Positions 60,191-63,802 of a stretch of 63,802 bases of DNA are shown here, piece after piece; the stretch's first letter is position 1, and every line of letters starts with the position of its first letter. The notes under the pieces are model-generated. The model ran no database searches. It saw only the letters and a list, made by a program, of their open reading frames with translations, and was not told where the DNA came from. This DNA comes from Planctomycetota bacterium (GTDB lineage: Bacteria; Planctomycetota; Phycisphaerae; UBA1845). A program made the translations under genes and the position numbers. The stretch lies in NCBI GenBank assembly GCA_016208685.1, contig JACQXM010000009.1:1-63802 (forward strand), written 5' to 3'.

Positions 60191-61313
60191 CGAACAGGCG
60201 TTTGAGGCGCTGGCGCAGGAGGCGCGGGTAGCGCGGACGGCACGGATGCTGACGGAAACTGATCGCTTGCAGCCCAACCAGCGAGCCGACATTGCGGAGC
60301 GGTTCGCAAGGTTCATCGAAGAGTACGGGTTCACACAGGCGGCGGTAGCCCGGGAACTCGGCTGGTCCACCAGCACGATGAGCGACGTGGTCCGGCTGAC
60401 CTACAAGGGCGACAGCATCGACCGTCGCCTGGTTGGGATTCACAACTGGATGGAGCTTGCGGCGCGGCGGGAGAACATGCTGCGCAAGCGGCGCTTCGTG
60501 GAACACTCGGTGGCCATTGAGATTCTGCAAGTGGCGGGGATCGTGGCCGAGACCTGCAAGATGGGAGTGGTGTTCGGGCCGGCGCAAATCGGGAAAAGCA
60601 TGACACTGGAGGCGATCCAGGGGGACGCACGGTACGGCGACCCGGTGCTCATTCGCGTGGATGAATCCATGCTCCGGCCCTTCCCGCTGTGCCGGGCGAT
60701 TGCGGTGCGGTTTGAACTGAGCGACAGCGGGACGTTTGATAAGGTGTTTCGGCGGATCGTGGCCCGGCTGGTGGGCACAAAGCGGATGCTCATGTTCGAC
60801 GAGGCCGAGCGTGTCACCTACAAGGCACTGGAATGTATTCGGGACCTGCACGATTCCACGGGGTGCCCGGTGTTGCTCTGCGGCAAACCGGCGGTCTATG
60901 AGAAGCTCGGATTTCGCCACGTGGGGGACTTCGCGGAAGTCACCGACCAACTGGCGTCGCGGATCATCGTACGACGCGACCTGACGGAGCGCACGCGCGG
61001 CGGGCGGACGCCGAAGCCGCTGTTCAGCCTGGACGACATTCGCAAGCTGATCGGGGCCGCGGACCTGAAACTGCACGTGGCGCCGGACGCGGTGAAGTGG
61101 CTGCAATCGCGGGCTTCTTCGCTGGGCACCGGGGGCATCGGCAATGCCCTGGCGTGCTTCTACCTGGCGTGCAAGCTGGCGTTTGTAGAAGGCGCCGAGA
61201 CGATCACCGTAGAGAGTCTGGACCGCGTGGCGGACTTGACGATGGGTCACGAACACGCGCAGCGGGTGTCGGAAGTGGTCGCGGAAGCATCGGCCCTGCG
61301 GCGGGTGGTGTGA
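60171..61313 (+). CDS. MuB-like AAA+ ATPase
   Basis: The 380-residue product has an N-terminal helix-turn-helix (residues 40-75, FTQAAVARELGWSTSTMSDV), Walker A GPAQIGKS (136-143) and Walker B RMLMFDEAER (D210, E211). It resembles MuB and TniB-type target-selection ATPases. It overlaps the transposase gene by 20 bases, so the two are translated together. In Mu, MuB captures target DNA, stimulates the transposase and gives target immunity. Confidence 0.85.
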   Translation: MPDEPSNEQAFEALAQEARVARTARMLTETDRLQPNQRADIAERFARFIEEYGFTQAAVARELGWSTSTMSDVVRLTYKGDSIDRRLVGIHNWMELAARRENMLRKRRFVEHSVAIEILQVAGIVAETCKMGVVFGPAQIGKSMTLEAIQGDARYGDPVLIRVDESMLRPFPLCRAIAVRFELSDSGTFDKVFRRIVARLVGTKRMLMFDEAERVTYKALECIRDLHDSTGCPVLLCGKPAVYEKLGFRHVGDFAEVTDQLASRIIVRRDLTERTRGGRTPKPLFSLDDIRKLIGAADLKLHVAPDAVKWLQSRASSLGTGGIGNALACFYLACKLAFVEGAETITVESLDRVADLTMGHEHAQRVSEVVAEASALRRVV

Positions 61314-61322
61314 CGATACGCT

Positions 61323-61340
61323 CCGCCCGCGGCGGGCTTT
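61323..61340 (+). terminator. Short GC hairpin with T tail after the MuB-like gene
   Basis: CCGCC-CGC-GGCGG followed by GCTTT lies 9 bases after the MuB-like stop. It is a modest candidate for intrinsic termination. Confidence 0.45.
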
Positions 61341-61343
61341 ACC

Positions 61344-61402
61344 AACAGCCGTCGAACGGCTGTGGAAAACCATCCGAACGACGTTCGACGCCGGTTCGGA
61401 TG
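61344..61402. other. Two inverted repeats at the transition to the recombinase gene
   Basis: ACAGCCGT-CGA-ACGGCTGT and CATCCGAAC (61371-61379) with GTTCGGATG (61394-61402) flank the proposed recombinase start. Repeats here may mark an element junction or an attachment site. Confidence 0.45.
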
Positions 61403-62443
61403 AATCTGTGCAGACGCTCCAAACCGCCCGGTTTCACGCAAGACCTGGGCGGTACGTGGAGCGTTCGTCATTATGGCGAGTGGCAAACCCGGTATTTCGC
61501 TGGCAAGATACACATCGCCCTTAGAGCCGGAATGTTCAACAAGACATCAGTCGCGGCATTCGGTCCACAATCGCTCAAGGCCGTGCGCGATTCGATGGTC
61601 CGATCGAACCTCGCTCGGACGGTAATCAACTGCCGAATCAACCGGATCCGCCGGATGTTCAAATGGGGCGTCGAGAACCAACTGATCGAACCGGCTGTCT
61701 TGCAGGCGCTTCAAGCCGTCGCGCCCTTACGGAGGGGGCGATGCGATGCAAAAGAGACCGCGCCGGTTGAACCCGTGCCGGATGAGCGAGTCGAGGCGAT
61801 CCTTCCGTTCGTACCGCGGCAGGTTGCCGCCATGATCCAGCTCCAGCGGTTGACGGGCATGCGGCCCGGAGAGGTGTTGGCGATGCGTCTTTGCGAGATC
61901 GATCGAACCGCGGACCCCTGGAGCTACGGCCCGTCGTCACACAAAACGGAGCACCATGGCAAGGCGAGAGTAGTGTTCCTCGGGCCGCGAGCACAAGCCG
62001 TGCTGCGACCCTTCATGAACCGCGATCCCGAGGCCTACCTTTTCAACCCGAGAGAGGCTGTTGAGGAGCATCACCTCGCGCGCCGGTTGAACCGAAGGAC
62101 ACCAATGACGCCAAGCGAAAGCACGCGGCAACGAAAGATCGCGCCAAGACGAGTCCCCGGAGCACGGTATACGCGCCGGAGCTACGCCGTTGCGATCGCC
62201 CGGGCCTTCGATCGTGCCTTCCCGCCGCCGGCGCACCTCAGCGATGAAAACCGGAGGGAGTGGAAGAAGGAGCATCATTGGACGCCGAACCAATTGAGGC
62301 ATGCAGCCGCGACTGTCTTGCGGCGCGTTTTCGGAATCGAGGCGGCCCGCGTCGTGCTCGGCCACACCTCGTCTGTTGTCACGGAAATCTACGCAGCGCT
62401 CGATCAGTGCAAGGCCGCTGACATCATGGCCAAGGTCGGGTAA
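61400..62443 (+). CDS. Tyrosine recombinase, probably N-terminally truncated
   Basis: The catalytic part is complete: Arg in TGMRPGEVLAM, the His-x-x-Arg equivalent in PNQLRHAAATVL, His in VLGHTSSV and Tyr in TEIYAALDQ. The core-binding part begins near residue 45 (TSVAAFGPQSLKAVRDSMV). About 90 residues expected before it in this recombinase group are missing; the sequence upstream of residue 40 does not resemble them. The ATG at 61400 is the first in-frame start after the MuB-like gene and lies in an inverted repeat. The gene may have lost its start when the Mu-like element arrived. Confidence 0.75.
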   Translation: MNLCRRSKPPGFTQDLGGTWSVRHYGEWQTRYFAGKIHIALRAGMFNKTSVAAFGPQSLKAVRDSMVRSNLARTVINCRINRIRRMFKWGVENQLIEPAVLQALQAVAPLRRGRCDAKETAPVEPVPDERVEAILPFVPRQVAAMIQLQRLTGMRPGEVLAMRLCEIDRTADPWSYGPSSHKTEHHGKARVVFLGPRAQAVLRPFMNRDPEAYLFNPREAVEEHHLARRLNRRTPMTPSESTRQRKIAPRRVPGARYTRRSYAVAIARAFDRAFPPPAHLSDENRREWKKEHHWTPNQLRHAAATVLRRVFGIEAARVVLGHTSSVVTEIYAALDQCKAADIMAKVG

Positions 62444-62554
62444 GGTACTCAACGCGGTACCGGCGAAACGGCTCGCCGTGCGGCCTCTGTCGGGCTCGAG
62501 CTCGGGCCCGACGGAGGCTGAACCGCGCGGTCGGAACGTCTGGTTGGCCCGTCC

Positions 62555-62938
62555 ATGCTCACTCGCTACAAGATGCACCGCGGACCGCCGCCGCCCGACG
62601 GTTCGTTGCCGAAAGGCATCCGGCAAGACACACGCTGGCGCACCAAACATCCGCTCCGACCCATTGAGGGAATCGTGAGGGAATTCCTCGCGGCGCCTGA
62701 TGAGCAAACCTGGAGGCGGTTTCGCGCAGCGTATCTCGACCTGCTCAAGCGGCGATTTGGCGAGGACTGGGTGCCATTTGACAATCTGGCTAAATTGGCC
62801 AAGGCCAACGACGTCTACCTTGGCTGCAGCTGCCCGACCAAGTTGAACCCGAGGGTGGACCACTGCCACACGTTCCTGGCACTCCAGTTCATGAAACGAA
62901 AGTACCCGTCCTTGCCCGTCCGATTGCCCCGATGCTGA
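62555..62938 (+). CDS. Small protein with a cysteine motif, 127 residues
   Basis: The sequence is basic and proline-rich at first, then helical (TWRRFRAAYLDLLKRRFG), with LGCSCPTK and DHCHTFLALQFM near the C-terminus, a possible metal site formed by three cysteines and a histidine. I do not recognise a named family. It follows the recombinase by 112 bases on the same strand. The ATG at 62555 is chosen by frame; no strong ribosome-binding site is seen. Confidence 0.5.
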   Translation: MLTRYKMHRGPPPPDGSLPKGIRQDTRWRTKHPLRPIEGIVREFLAAPDEQTWRRFRAAYLDLLKRRFGEDWVPFDNLAKLAKANDVYLGCSCPTKLNPRVDHCHTFLALQFMKRKYPSLPVRLPRC

Positions 62939-63563
62939 CCCTCGGCGTCCTCGCATGAGTCGGGACCCCTCGGTGACGGCTTACATGCTCCGCCGACGGG
63001 CTGGAGCTCCGTTGGATCGGCTTCCGGCGGCGCTGGGATGGCGAGGAGCTTGCGACGATAGGCCGCCCTACGCCGCTCGAAGGGTGCTCAGCGAACAGAA
63101 GAGCGAGTGACCCATTTCTGACCCACCCGTCCCGGGATGACGCTGCAGCAACCACGGAATCCGCTTTCTGAGGCCCAAAACGTCGCCAACACGTCCAGCT
63201 TGGGAAAACGCTGGTGTGCTTGTAAAGCCTTGTGCCACAACGACTTATACTCGTTTTTCTGGGTCAGAACGAGGGTAGCAAGTGGCGCGCAGGTCGATAC
63301 CGACTCGAAAACCAGTGGCCACCACGTGGCGACTGACCCACTTTTGACCCACTCCTGTTTGCAACCATGGGCCTCACCGCCGACGCGAACCCTACCACGG
63401 AGCGGTTTAGCCCAACTTTCGCACTTGCGTTCATTTCTCGACTATTTTCGCTGCGGAATCGGCGTTGGCGGGGGTGGGAAGGCGGATCGCGGTGGCGAAA
63501 CCGTTGTAGTGCAGACCTACCCTCTTGAAATGCCACCCGCCGGTTTGGTATCGGAGGGGCAGG
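62939..63563. other. Spacer before an insertion-sequence transposase with TGACCCA repeats
   Basis: No gene is convincing. TGACCCATTTCTGACCCAC (63108) and TGACCCACTTTTGACCCAC (63334) are imperfect copies 226 bases apart, and TGGGTCA occurs in the opposite orientation near 63270. These may belong to the left end of the insertion sequence. Confidence 0.4.
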
Positions 63564-63802
63564 ATGTTTCTCCGCTGCCATTCACGGAAGAAGAACGGCA
63601 AGCTGCACCGCTACTGGAGCGTGGTCGAGTCGCGGCGCGTGGGGCGCGGCGTTCCCGTGCAGCGGCACGTGCTGTACCTGGGCGAGATCAACGACAGTCA
63701 GGAGGCCGCCTGGCGGAAAACCATCTCGGTCTTCGACGAAGACAAGCGTGAAACGCGGCAGCTCTCCCTCTTTCCCGCCGATCGGCCCATCCCGCCGGAC
63801 GA
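63564..63802 (+). CDS. IS1634/IS4-like transposase, N-terminal part
   Basis: GGAGGGGCAGG precedes the ATG at 63564. The 79 visible residues (RCHSRKKNGKLHRYWSVVES, then RHVLYLGEINDSQEAAWRK, ending QLSLFPADRPIPPD) match the start of IS1634-type transposases, which begin with a strand-rich DNA-binding part. The gene continues past the right edge, so completeness cannot be judged. Confidence 0.7.
   Translation, partial: MFLRCHSRKKNGKLHRYWSVVESRRVGRGVPVQRHVLYLGEINDSQEAAWRKTISVFDEDKRETRQLSLFPADRPIPPD

Larger units (their letters stand above)
50911..61340. mobile_element. Rearranged Mu-like element (approximate extent)
   Basis: Arms diverge at 55.1-55.2 kb. The left arm holds head/tail-type genes on the minus strand; the right arm holds regulatory, gpI-like, MuA-like and MuB-like genes on the plus strand. 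Portal, terminase, lysis and tail-fibre genes are not seen. Bounds are approximate: the left edge is set at the ACGACAA repeats and the right edge after the MuB-like stop; no terminal inverted repeat was found. Confidence 0.6.

Noticed and set aside
59817..61373. Minus-strand open frame opposite the transposase end and MuB-like gene
   Set aside because: Antisense shadow of two clear genes with no domain similarity.

Overview
The window looks like GC-rich chromosome of a planctomycete, probably Phycisphaerae-like. This is inferred from family content: an FG-GAP/ASPIC-type secreted protein with 'DCNGN...DECDI' spacers and a dockerin-like tail, helix-turn-helix domains fused to PTS EIIA-like domains, a lineage-typical tyrosine recombinase and dispersed palindromic repeats.

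Region 1 (1-4.6 kb): the end of an RTX-like secreted protein, an unknown 570-residue protein on the minus strand, a truncated duplicate of that gene's start, and a possibly frameshifted gene. Region 2 (4.7-15.25 kb): a tightly packed run of genes, many overlapping by a few bases. It encodes a membrane protein, a helical protein, an FtsZ/tubulin-like GTPase, an exported vWA protein with a C-terminal membrane anchor, zinc-ribbon proteins, a HerA/FtsK-type ATPase, a nuclease-like protein, tiny membrane proteins, an E1/ThiF-like adenylating enzyme and a 90-residue protein. I recognise no named system with this combination; it is the best candidate here for an undescribed system. It is followed by a large serine recombinase whose frame runs through the antisense of tRNA-Pro(CGG), suggesting a mobile island.

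Region 3 (17.3-34.2 kb) is mostly chromosomal: proline iminopeptidase, PPi-type phosphofructokinase, lipoproteins, polysaccharide deacetylase, an orphan LivF-type ATPase, an MFS transporter, the FG-GAP protein, a double GNAT and DnaA. Two copies of a 132-bp inverted-repeat element and several palindromic repeats lie between genes. Region 4 (33.5-45.8 kb): three HTH-EIIA paralogues, then an eight-gene block of hydrogenase-4/complex-I-like subunits. Its large subunit lacks the NiFe cysteine pairs, so it resembles an energy-converting-hydrogenase-related (Ehr-like) redox-driven ion pump rather than a hydrogenase. Downstream are a pterin dehydratase, an ABC exporter with a PDZ-like insertion and a glycosyltransferase.

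Region 5 (50.5-63.8 kb): after tRNA-Gly(CCC) comes a rearranged Mu-like element. Head and tail genes (gpT-like major head protein, cement-like protein, tape-measure-like protein) point left. A repressor-like gene, gpI-like protease, MuA-like transposase and MuB-like ATPase point right. A nearly symmetrical divergent promoter separates the two arms. No portal or terminase is visible. A probably truncated tyrosine recombinase, a small cysteine-containing protein and the start of an IS1634-like transposase close the window.
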